Below are positions 8,006 through 15,482 of a DNA stretch of 64,000 nucleotides, in pieces. The stretch lies in contig NZ_AP023262.1 of the NCBI RefSeq assembly GCF_016756615.1, forward strand, positions 2,598,501-2,662,500. The letters are read 5' to 3'. The notes under the pieces are model-generated. The model made no database searches. It was not told the DNA's origin and was given only the letters and a program-made list of their open reading frames with translations. Position 1 is the first letter of the stretch, and every line of letters starts with the position of its first letter. This DNA is from Mesorhizobium sp. L-8-3. Lineage in GTDB: Bacteria > Pseudomonadota > Alphaproteobacteria > Rhizobiales > Rhizobiaceae. The translations under genes and the position numbers were made by a program.

Positions 8006-8013
8006 GCGGGCTC

Positions 8014-8490
8014 TCACTGGCCGTCCTCCGCGGAGGCCGGCGTCGAGGTCTCCCAGGCGGAAAGCAGGTGGGGCAGGCCGGGAACCTGTGATCTGAATTG
8101 CCTTTCCGCTGCCTCGATATGGCTCTTGAGGTCGTCCCAGATGTCGACGCGCAGCAGCGAGGTGGCGTCGCCCAGCAGTTTCTCGATCTCGTCGACATGG
8201 AATTGGCGCGACAGCGAGACGCCTGAAAAGACGAAGTCGCGCAACACGATGGCGTGGCGCTCGATGAAGGCATGAATCATCGGATGGGTTTGCCGGGTCA
8301 TGCCGCCAGAGGCCATCTCGGCTTCGATGAAGTCCTGGAAGTGGCGCTGCAGACGGTGCTGGCTCTCGCCCAGGAACCGCATCGTGAAGATCAGGTCGCG
8401 CGGCATCAGGCGCACCAGGTCGGTGGTCACATCCTGGCTCCAGTCATGCGGCTGGGCGGGCTGAGGCGGCAGTCCATCCTTGTCGGTCAT
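8014..8490 (-). CDS. Uncharacterised 158-residue helical protein
   Basis: Starts at ATG 8488-8490 (an ATG two codons earlier is also possible; GGAA lies nearby). After a Pro-rich lead it is helical: DLVRLMPRDLIFTMRFLGES, QRHFQDFIEAEMASGG, HAFIERHAIVLRDFVFSG, FHVDEIEKLLGDATSLL. It has no transmembrane segment or cysteine. It is divergent from the monooxygenase operon across the 550-bp regulatory region, so its promoter shares that region. Not recognised; it is the first gene of the minus-strand side of the cassette. Confidence 0.65.
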   Translation of the reverse strand: MTDKDGLPPQPAQPHDWSQDVTTDLVRLMPRDLIFTMRFLGESQHRLQRHFQDFIEAEMASGGMTRQTHPMIHAFIERHAIVLRDFVFSGVSLSRQFHVDEIEKLLGDATSLLRVDIWDDLKSHIEAAERQFRSQVPGLPHLLSAWETSTPASAEDGQ

Positions 8491-8622
8491 GGTCATTTCC
8501 AGATGAGGCGGCGAGCCACGCTCGCGGTACCGGGTAGATACTCCAAATATCAATTGGTGTCGATCATTGCTTTTTGTGCAAATGCTAAGAAGAAATGTTG
8601 CAGGAGCGAAATATAAATACAG

Positions 8623-8659
8623 TTACATTTGTAAATTACGAATGTAAAGGAACGTTACA
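8623..8659. promoter_or_regulatory. Candidate activator-binding sites upstream of the monooxygenase promoter
   Basis: AT-rich stretch with repeated TTACA/TGTAA half-sites: TTACA-TT-TGTAA (8623-8634) and TGTAA-7 nt-TTACA (8643-8659). These inverted repeats end about 75 bp before the -24 element at 8733, the usual place for enhancer-binding protein sites. Assignment to one of the two local activators is not possible from sequence alone. Confidence 0.5.
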
Positions 8660-8732
8660 ATTTTGCCGCAACGGTCCTTTGCCGATTGTCACGGAGCCGC
8701 GATTTGGCGGTACGACAAGCGTTTGGTCGAGT

Positions 8733-8747
8733 TGGCACGACCCTTGC
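8733..8747 (+). promoter_or_regulatory. Sigma-54 promoter of the monooxygenase operon
   Basis: TGGCAC (8733-8738), five bases, TTGC (8744-8747), then TT. This is a full consensus match and nearly the same core as the alcohol dehydrogenase promoter (4445), so the two transcripts are probably co-regulated. Start of transcription is expected near 8759. Confidence 0.88.
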
Positions 8748-8758
8748 TTCATCCCTTC

Positions 8759-9042
8759 GTATAAGAAGCCCGCCGCGCATCGACGCGGTGCCACAAGAAC
8801 GAAGGAATGGAGGAGACAGGTTTTCGGTCGGTCCGTTCGACGGCGCGCCAGCGATGCGGGCCGAGTCGGCGGGCAGCCGAAGGGCTCTTCCGACACCTTT
8901 GCCGTGATCCACTTGAACGGCTGGCCACGGGTCGCGCCTGACGGCGCCACCCTTCGGCGCGCCGCTCGAACTTCAACTGGCGGTGATGTGTGCCGCTTCC
9001 TGCCGGGGTCATGGGGCCCGCGGCGCAATCCAGTGGAGGCTT
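8759..9042 (+). other. Long untranslated leader of the monooxygenase operon
   Basis: About 285 bases separate the predicted transcription start from the first hydroxylase codon. The stretch holds a small hairpin (CCGCG-6-CGCGG near 8774-8789) and a possible 44-codon upstream frame starting at 8806 with a poorly placed Shine-Dalgarno. No known riboswitch fold was recognised. Confidence 0.4.
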
Positions 9043-10716
9043 ATGGATATGACGTCTTTGACGCTCAACAAGATTACTTCGCAGCGGGGAATTTCCGTCG
9101 GCGAGGCGACCAAGAAGATTTCCGACCTCGGTTGGAATCCGACCTACGTGCAGGAAGCGATGACGTTTCCGACGGACTACAAGATCACCAAGGCGCCGCG
9201 CGACCCGATGAAGCAGGTCCTGCGGTCCTATTTCCCGATGCAGGAGGAGAAGGACAACCGCGTCTACGGCGCGCTCGATGCCGCGCTGCGCGGCGACATG
9301 TTCCGCAATGTCGAGCCGCGCTGGGTGGAATGGATGAAGCTCTTCCTCGCCATCATCCCGTTCCCTGAGATCTCCGCAGCCCGTTCGATGGCGATGGTCG
9401 CGCGCCTGGCCCCCGGCGAGGATCTGCGTACCGGCTTCACTATGCAGATGGTCGACGAGTTCCGCCACTCGACCATCCAGATGAACCTGAAGAAATGGTA
9501 CATGGAGAACTACATCGATCCGGCCGGCTTCGACATCACCGAGGAAGCCTTCGGCAAGTGCTACGCCACGACCATCGGGCGCCAGTTCGGCGAAGGCTTC
9601 ATCACCGGCGACACGATGACCGCGGCCTGCATGTACCTCACGGTCGTTGCCGAAACCGCCTTCACCAACACGCTGTTCGTCGCCATGCCTTCAGAAGCCG
9701 CCCGCAACGGCGACTATGCGCTGCCGACCGTTTTCCTCTCGGTGCAGTCGGATGAAAGCCGCCACATCGGCAATGGCCACTCGCTGCTGATGGCGGCGCT
9801 CAAGGAGCCGGAAAACCACCTGCTGCTCGAACGCGACCTGCGCTACGCCTTCTGGCAGAACCACGCCATCGTGGACGCCGCGATCGGCACCTTCATCGAA
9901 TACGGCACCACCAACCGCGACAAGAACAAGGAGTCCTACGCGGAGATGTGGCACCGCTGGATCTTCGAGGACTACTACCGCACCTACATGCTGCCGCTCG
10001 AAAAATACGGCATCAAGATCCACCACGACGACGTCCAGACCGCCTGGAAGCGCCTCACCGAGAAGCTCTATGTCCACAAGGTCGCTCAGTTCTTCGCGGT
10101 CGGCTGGCCGGTGAATTTCTGGCGCATCGAGGCCCAGCGCGAGCAGGACTTCGAGTGGTTCGAGCAGAAATACCCGGGCTGGTACGCCCAGTTCGGCGAT
10201 TTCTGGAAGTGGTATGACAAGCTCAGCCATCGCGGCGAGAAGATCATCACCTTCAACGAAGACGTCGGCTACGTCTATCCGCACCGCTGCTGGAGCTGCC
10301 TGGTGCCGTGCCTCATCCGAGAGGACATGGTGACCGACGAAATCGACGGCAAGCTCTACACCTTTGCCCACGAGCTCGATCGCTGGACCGCCGTCGAGGC
10401 GTTCTCCGACGAATACCAGGGCCGTCCGACGCCGGCGATGGGACGCTTCAGCGGCAAGCGTGAGTGGGAGACGCTCTACCACGGCTGGGATCTCGCCGAC
10501 GCGATCAAGGACCTCAACTTCGTCCGCTCCGATGGCAAGACCCTGGTCCCGCAGCCGCACCTGCGCTTCGACAACAAGGAAATGTGGACCCTCGATGACG
10601 TTCGCGGGCACACCCTTCAGTCGCCGCTGACGCTGCTGCGCGAAATGAGCCCGGCAGACCGGGAGAAGCACCTCGCCGAATACCGCGCGGGCTTCACCAT
10701 CTCGCCGTTCAACTGA
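9043..10716 (+). CDS. mimA: Soluble di-iron monooxygenase, hydroxylase large (alpha) subunit
   Basis: 557 residues. GGAGG precedes two ATGs six bases apart (9043, 9049); the second has the better spacing. All six di-iron ligands of the bacterial multicomponent monooxygenases are visible: E109 (FPEIS), E139 and H142 (DEFRH), E204 (VVAETAF), E238 and H241 (DESRH). Each is offset by exactly five from the methane monooxygenase numbering (E114, E144, H147, E209, E243, H246). The position of MMOH Cys151 is Gln146. Overall sequence is closest in my memory to MimA/PrmA (propane, acetone or phenol oxidation). It heads an operon in the order alpha-reductase-beta-coupling protein, typical of that group. 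The exact substrate is not determinable. Confidence 0.93.
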   Translation: MDMTSLTLNKITSQRGISVGEATKKISDLGWNPTYVQEAMTFPTDYKITKAPRDPMKQVLRSYFPMQEEKDNRVYGALDAALRGDMFRNVEPRWVEWMKLFLAIIPFPEISAARSMAMVARLAPGEDLRTGFTMQMVDEFRHSTIQMNLKKWYMENYIDPAGFDITEEAFGKCYATTIGRQFGEGFITGDTMTAACMYLTVVAETAFTNTLFVAMPSEAARNGDYALPTVFLSVQSDESRHIGNGHSLLMAALKEPENHLLLERDLRYAFWQNHAIVDAAIGTFIEYGTTNRDKNKESYAEMWHRWIFEDYYRTYMLPLEKYGIKIHHDDVQTAWKRLTEKLYVHKVAQFFAVGWPVNFWRIEAQREQDFEWFEQKYPGWYAQFGDFWKWYDKLSHRGEKIITFNEDVGYVYPHRCWSCLVPCLIREDMVTDEIDGKLYTFAHELDRWTAVEAFSDEYQGRPTPAMGRFSGKREWETLYHGWDLADAIKDLNFVRSDGKTLVPQPHLRFDNKEMWTLDDVRGHTLQSPLTLLREMSPADREKHLAEYRAGFTISPFN

Positions 10717-10766
10717 CGGCCAGGCGGGCCGGTTCCGGCCGGCCCGCCCAACGCCTGGTGGTCGAC

Positions 10767-10958
10767 ATGACACATGCCCGCTTAGCCCTGCCCATCGCCA
10801 TCGCGGCCTGGGCCGCGATCGCAGCAACCGTATTCGCCGTCACCGGGGCGCATCCGCCCGCAGACGACTGGAGAAAGGTGACGGCCGGCTACAGGAGTTC
10901 GCTCGGCCAGAAGCCAAGAGCACCACTGAAGATACTCGCTATCGGGAGACTAGTTTAA
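10767..10958 (+). CDS. Small single-pass membrane protein between oxygenase subunits
   Basis: 63 residues beginning MTHARLALPIAIAAWAAIA. One hydrophobic helix (about residues 5-25) is followed by a polar tail (PPADDWRKVTAGY). Its TAA overlaps the ATG of the reductase gene (TAATG), which suggests translational coupling. The Shine-Dalgarno is weak (GGTGG). No family recognised. It could be a membrane tether or a non-functional insert. I know of no counterpart in mycobacterial mim/prm operons, but that is from memory. Confidence 0.45.
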   Translation: MTHARLALPIAIAAWAAIAATVFAVTGAHPPADDWRKVTAGYRSSLGQKPRAPLKILAIGRLV

Positions 10959-12019
10959 TGAGTGACGCTCACACAGTGCGCCTGGAGCCCGTCGGCGTCG
11001 AATTCGAGGTCGAAAGCGGCGAGACGGTGCTCAATGCGGCGTTCCGCCAGGGAATCGCGCTGCCGCACGGCTGCAAGGAGGGGCAATGCTCGGCCTGCAA
11101 ATGCGTGCTGCTCGACGGCGAGGTCGACATGCTCCGCTATTCGACCTTCGCGCTCAACGACATGGAGAAGGACAGCGGCCACATCCTGCTTTGCCGAGCG
11201 CTCGCCTACTCCGACATGGAAGTCGAACTTCTCAACTATGACGAGGAGGTCCTGTCGAAGTCGATCGCCGTGAAGTCGTATCAGGGCCGCATCTCCCATA
11301 TCGAGCGGCTGACGCACGACATCCGCGGCATCGAGATCGAACCCAACTCCCCGATGAAATTCTGGGCCGGCCAATATGTCGACATCACGGTCACCACGGA
11401 AAAAGGGGAGACGATTACGCGCTCGTTCTCCATGGCAAATACGCCGGACCAAACCGAAAAACTTGCCTTCATCATCAAGAAATATCCCGAAGGAAAATTC
11501 TCCGGAGAACTGGACTCAGGAGGCATCCGGGTCGGAGCCGAGGTCAACGTCGTCGGACCCTACGGAACCTGCTTCCGTCGCGAAGGTCGTGACGGACCCC
11601 TAGTCCTGGTCGGCGCCGGTTCCGGCATGTCGCCGATCTGGTCGATCCTCAACGATCACCTGAAGAGCGGCGAGAAGCGGCCGGTCTATTTCTTCTACGG
11701 CGCGCGTACCCGCGAAGACCTGTTCCATCTCGACAGGATAGCCGACCTCGTCGAGCGGCATCCGGAAGTGAACTTCATTCCGGTGCTGTCGCATGCCAAC
11801 GGCGATTCTGCCTGGCAAGGCGAACGCGGCTTCGTCCACGAACGCGTCGACGCCAAGCTCAAGCAACTCGCCGTGGACGGGCAGGGCGACGTCTATGCCT
11901 GTGGCCCGCCACCGATGATCGACGCCTTGCAGCCGGTCCTGTTCATGAACGGCTTCGAGAGCGAGCGCATCTTCTTCGACAAGTTCACCACCTCGTCCGG
12001 CGGCACGCCGGGACATTGA
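10958..12019 (+). CDS. mimB: Monooxygenase reductase component (2Fe-2S, FAD, NADH)
   Basis: 353 residues. The N-terminal plant-type ferredoxin domain has C39, C44, C47 and C79 (C-X4-C-X2-C-X31-C, visible as CKEGQCSAC and LLCR). The FAD domain has RSFSMANTP, and the NAD domain has VGAGSGMSPIWSIL and YACGPPPMIDA. It transfers electrons from NADH through FAD and the iron-sulfur centre to the di-iron hydroxylase in the cytosol. GGGAG precedes the ATG, and the start overlaps the stop of the small membrane-protein gene. Position and domain order match PrmB/MimB. Confidence 0.93.
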   Translation: MSDAHTVRLEPVGVEFEVESGETVLNAAFRQGIALPHGCKEGQCSACKCVLLDGEVDMLRYSTFALNDMEKDSGHILLCRALAYSDMEVELLNYDEEVLSKSIAVKSYQGRISHIERLTHDIRGIEIEPNSPMKFWAGQYVDITVTTEKGETITRSFSMANTPDQTEKLAFIIKKYPEGKFSGELDSGGIRVGAEVNVVGPYGTCFRREGRDGPLVLVGAGSGMSPIWSILNDHLKSGEKRPVYFFYGARTREDLFHLDRIADLVERHPEVNFIPVLSHANGDSAWQGERGFVHERVDAKLKQLAVDGQGDVYACGPPPMIDALQPVLFMNGFESERIFFDKFTTSSGGTPGH

Positions 12020-12070
12020 GAACCGCCGCCGCGGGACTTCGAAAGCAACTGCAACAAGGGAGTGAGGACT

Positions 12071-13129
12071 ATGCCTGCAACTTCGAGTTCGGTCGGGTCG
12101 GGCGCCGCAGGCGCCGCCATATTCTCCGATTCCGACAGCCGGAAATACCGCTATTTCGATCCCAGGGGCCAACGCGCGACACATTACGAGGACGTCACCG
12201 TAGACGTGCAGCCCGATCCGGAGCGCTACCTGATCCAGGACTGGATCATCTCATTCGCCACCGGCAAGGGGGCCTATGTGAAGGACAACACCGCCGCGCT
12301 CAGTTCCAACTGGCATGCCTTCCGCGCGCCCGACCAGGAATGGGAGCGTACGCATTATCAGCGCCAGTCGAAGATCGAGACGATGGTGCAGAGCGTCATC
12401 GCCAACGCCCGCAGGGCCGGCGCACCGAAGACCTTCGACAAGGTCTGGGCAAAGATCCTGCAAGCCCATCTCGGCGCCTGGAAGCACGCCGAATTTGGCC
12501 TGGGTACGTCGCTGATGCAGGCGCAGCGCTACGGCTACACCCAGATGATCAACAACGCGACGCTGACCAACTCGTCCTACAAGCTGAGGCTCGCACAGGA
12601 CATCACGCTCTACCTCGCCGAAATCGGCATGGACATCCCAGGCTGGGACGACGAGGTCGGCAAGAAGTCCTGGCTCGAGGACCGCATCTGGCAGGGCACG
12701 CGTGAGGCGGTCGAGACGATCATGGGCACGTCCGACTATCTCGAGCAGTATTTCGCCATCAACATCGTCTTCGAGCCGCTGGTGGGCGAACTGTTCCGCT
12801 CCGGTTTCCTGATGCAGGTGGCGGCAGCCAACCACGACTTCATCACTCCGCCGGTAATTTCGGCGGCCGAGGCCGACTACGAGCGCAACCTCGCCAACAC
12901 CATCGACCTCATCTACCTGCTCGCCCACGACGACAAGCATGGCGCGGGGAACCAGAAGCTCTTCCAGGGCTGGCTGAAGAAGCACCGCTCGCTTGCCGAC
13001 AAGGCGGCCCTCGGCCTGCAGCCGATCTGGTCGATGCCGCACTCCAAGCCGATTTCGTTCGATGACGTCCGCGCCCAGTCCGAGGAGCGGATCGGCCAGA
13101 TCCTCGGCGAACTGGGCCTCAAGGACTGA
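12071..13129 (+). CDS. mimC: Monooxygenase hydroxylase small (beta) subunit
   Basis: 352 residues, starting at 12071 with GAGG upstream. The ferritin-like helical protein has no iron-ligand set, as expected for the beta subunit. Recognisable segments are DPERYLIQDWIISFATGKGA, LQAHLGAWKHAEFG, INNATLTNSSYKLRLAQD and IVFEPLVGELFRS. It packs against the alpha subunit to make the (alpha-beta)2 hydroxylase. It is placed 51 bp after the reductase gene and 17 bp before the coupling protein gene in one operon. Confidence 0.92.
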   Translation: MPATSSSVGSGAAGAAIFSDSDSRKYRYFDPRGQRATHYEDVTVDVQPDPERYLIQDWIISFATGKGAYVKDNTAALSSNWHAFRAPDQEWERTHYQRQSKIETMVQSVIANARRAGAPKTFDKVWAKILQAHLGAWKHAEFGLGTSLMQAQRYGYTQMINNATLTNSSYKLRLAQDITLYLAEIGMDIPGWDDEVGKKSWLEDRIWQGTREAVETIMGTSDYLEQYFAINIVFEPLVGELFRSGFLMQVAAANHDFITPPVISAAEADYERNLANTIDLIYLLAHDDKHGAGNQKLFQGWLKKHRSLADKAALGLQPIWSMPHSKPISFDDVRAQSEERIGQILGELGLKD

Positions 13130-13146
13130 ACAAGGGAGACACAGAC

Positions 13147-13515
13147 ATGTCAACAGCAGCACGCGACGCAAGCCAGTCCAACATCTTCAAGTCGATGAAG
13201 GACATCACCTTCGAGCAGACCATCTCGCACCAGTGCGGGGTAACGATGAACGATTCGGTCGAGGCCCGGGCGATCGCCGAGTTCATGGCCAAGAAACCGG
13301 GCGTTACCGTCACCTATCAGCCTGCGATGATCCGCATCGACGGCAACGGCAAGCTGATCTTCAAGATGGACGAGATCAGCGAATATCTCGGCCGCGATAT
13401 GACCGCCGAGATCTTCGAGGTCAATACCTCCACCCACTACGGGCGAATGGTCCGCATCGACGACAACACGGTGATCCTGTTCGGCGATATGGACGAGGTC
13501 TTCGAATACATCTGA
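13147..13515 (+). CDS. mimD: Monooxygenase coupling (effector) protein
   Basis: 122 residues, cofactor-free MmoB/DmpM family. Characteristic parts are FEQTISHQCGVTMNDSVEAR, YQPAMIRIDGNGKLIF (with the conserved P-A-M-I-R-I-D run) and MDEISEYLGRDM. The protein binds the hydroxylase and adjusts substrate and oxygen access to the di-iron site. AAGGGAG lies upstream, and the gene is directly downstream of the beta subunit gene. Confidence 0.92.
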   Translation: MSTAARDASQSNIFKSMKDITFEQTISHQCGVTMNDSVEARAIAEFMAKKPGVTVTYQPAMIRIDGNGKLIFKMDEISEYLGRDMTAEIFEVNTSTHYGRMVRIDDNTVILFGDMDEVFEYI

Positions 13516-13588
13516 GCAAGCCCAAGCCCCGGTGCGTCGCGACACGCGGCGCGCCGGCCGACCAATACGGTTTTTTGCGGAGGCACAA

Positions 13589-14611
13589 ATGTTCACTACC
13601 CCGGAAGGCAAGGAAATCTTCGTCGTCGACGGCCACACCCATTTCTGGGACGGCAGCCCGGCCAATCAGAGCAATGTCCACGGCAAGCAGTTCATCGACT
13701 GCTTTTACGGCTATCACACCTCGCTGAGCCCGTCGGACCAGCTTTGGCCCAAGGAGAAGTTCGAGAAATACAGCGCCGACGATCTCTATCGGGACCTCTT
13801 CGTCGACGGGCCCGACGACGTGGCGATCGTGCAGTCGACCTACCTCAAGGACTTCTACAAGAACGGCTTCAACACGCTCGAGCGAAACTCCGAGATGGCC
13901 AGGCGTCATCCCGAACGCTTCATCGTGAACGGCTCCTTCGACCCGCGCGACGGCGAGAAGGCGCTCGAATACATTCATTTCATGAAGGAGACCTACGACA
14001 TCAAGGGCGTGAAGATGTACACGGCCGAGTGGAATGGGGCCTCCAAGGGGTGGAAGCTCCACGACCCGCAGGCCTACAAGTGTTTCGAGCTCTGCGAAAA
14101 GCTCGGCATCAAGAACATACACGTCCACAAGGGGCCGACGATCATACCGCTCAGCAAGGACGCCTTCGATGTCCATGACGTCGACCATGCGGCGACCGAC
14201 TTCCAGAACCTCAACTGGATCATCGAGCATTGCGGCCTGCCGCGCCTCGACGACTTCTGCTGGATCGCAGTCCAGGAGACCAACGTCTATGGCGGCCTCG
14301 CCGTGGCCCTGCCCTTCATCCATTCGCGGCCGCGCTACTTCGCCGAGGTCATCGCGGAGCTCCTGTTCTGGGTCGGCCCCGACAAGCTGTTGTTCGGTTC
14401 GGACTATGCGATCTGGACGCCGCGTTGGCTGGTCGAGAAGTTCTGGGCCTTCGAACTGCCCGAGGACATCAAGAAGGAGCGGGGCGTCGACCTGACGCCG
14501 GAGATCAAGGAGAAGATCCTCGGCCTCAATGCGGTCCGGCTCTACGACATCGACATCGCAGCCAGGAAGGCGGCGTTCGCGGGCTCGCCCGTCGGCATCG
14601 CGGCGGAGTAG
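13589..14611 (+). CDS. Amidohydrolase-family (TIM-barrel) protein of the monooxygenase operon
   Basis: 340 residues, starting at 13589 with GGAGG. The N-terminal VVDGHTHFWDG gives the H-x-H metal motif. Further candidate metal or catalytic residues are H in NIHVHKGP, H in WIIEHCGLPR, and D in LLFGSDYAIW. This is the amidohydrolase_2 (ACMSD-like) fold. A homologous gene accompanies mim/prm-type monooxygenases. Its substrate is unknown to me, and it may act in downstream metabolism or in enzyme maturation. It sits between the coupling protein and the MIP18-like protein with no obvious promoter of its own. Confidence 0.85.
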   Translation: MFTTPEGKEIFVVDGHTHFWDGSPANQSNVHGKQFIDCFYGYHTSLSPSDQLWPKEKFEKYSADDLYRDLFVDGPDDVAIVQSTYLKDFYKNGFNTLERNSEMARRHPERFIVNGSFDPRDGEKALEYIHFMKETYDIKGVKMYTAEWNGASKGWKLHDPQAYKCFELCEKLGIKNIHVHKGPTIIPLSKDAFDVHDVDHAATDFQNLNWIIEHCGLPRLDDFCWIAVQETNVYGGLAVALPFIHSRPRYFAEVIAELLFWVGPDKLLFGSDYAIWTPRWLVEKFWAFELPEDIKKERGVDLTPEIKEKILGLNAVRLYDIDIAARKAAFAGSPVGIAAE

Positions 14612-14616
14612 GCGCC

Positions 14617-15426
14617 ATGAACCCGGCCGGCACGTCCAGCAGGCGCGAGACAGAGCTCTGGCTGCGCCTCGAAGAGGTGAACGACCCGGAACTCGACGAG
14701 CCCATCACCTCGATGGGTTTCGTCGAGCGGGCCGAGGTGATCGGCGATGGCAGCGTGGCGGTCGACTTCCGGCTGCCGACTTACTGGTGCTCGCCCAACT
14801 TCGCCTTCCTGATGCTTGACGGCATCCGCCAGGCACTGGACGCGCTGTCCTGGTCGCCGGCCTACCAGGTCAGGCTGCACGACCATATGTTCGCCGAGGA
14901 GGTCAATCGCGGCATCGAGGAAGGCAAGTCGTTCGGCCAGATTTTCGGCGAACTGGCCGGCGACCAGGATATCGAGGCATTGCGGCAGATCTTCCGCATG
15001 AAAGCGTTCAAGCGTCGCCAGGAGGCGATGCTCGCGGCACTGAGGCAAAAGCGCCTTACCGACGACGAAATCGTGGGGATGGACCTTTCCGCCTACGACG
15101 CGGCCAGCCTGCAATCGGCCGAAGTAATCAGCCAGAAGGCCCGCTACAGGCAGGCGCTGATAGCCCGCTGGCCGGGCAGACGGCTTTTCGAGCCCGCCTT
15201 CGTGACCTGGGAGGGGGAGCGGATTCCGCCTGCGGCTCTCGGCGCCTATCTCGCCGAGCTGCGCAGCGTGCGCATCAACATGGAGTTCAACGGCGCGCTG
15301 TGCCGTGGCTTGAAGGGGACCAGGTACAAGGAGCTCGACCTCGTCGACGGAGAGCCGACGCTCGTCGACTTCATCCTGGATCGCGTTCCACACGTCAGCT
15401 GCGCCGCCCGCCGGGTTCAGAACTGA
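14617..15426 (+). CDS. MIP18/DUF59-like protein with long C-terminal extension
   Basis: 269 residues, starting 6 bases after the amidohydrolase stop. The first 100 or so residues match the DUF59/MIP18 fold used in Fe-S cluster assembly: NDPELDEPITSMGFVE and LPTYWCSPNF, with C58 at the position of the conserved reactive cysteine. The remaining 165 residues (MKAFKRRQEAMLAAL, ALGAYLAELRSVRINMEFNG) are not recognised. Classical MIP18 proteins are about 100-130 residues, so this is an extended form. Position in the operon suggests a role in metal-centre assembly of the monooxygenase or its reductase; this is inference. Confidence 0.78.
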   Translation: MNPAGTSSRRETELWLRLEEVNDPELDEPITSMGFVERAEVIGDGSVAVDFRLPTYWCSPNFAFLMLDGIRQALDALSWSPAYQVRLHDHMFAEEVNRGIEEGKSFGQIFGELAGDQDIEALRQIFRMKAFKRRQEAMLAALRQKRLTDDEIVGMDLSAYDAASLQSAEVISQKARYRQALIARWPGRRLFEPAFVTWEGERIPPAALGAYLAELRSVRINMEFNGALCRGLKGTRYKELDLVDGEPTLVDFILDRVPHVSCAARRVQN

Positions 15427-15482
15427 AGCAGGGCCTCGTGTGAGGCCGGAAGCAAACCGCCCTCTCGGCGGAAGGAGGAGTC

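Noticed and set aside
7670..8017. Minus-strand frame of 115 codons between the coiled-coil and 158-aa genes
   Set aside because: Arg/Pro-rich product without structure; the opposite-strand 85-aa frame is more protein-like.
8806..8940. Possible 44-codon leader peptide before the monooxygenase
   Set aside because: The Shine-Dalgarno sits too close to the ATG, and the product is Arg-rich and without known attenuator features.
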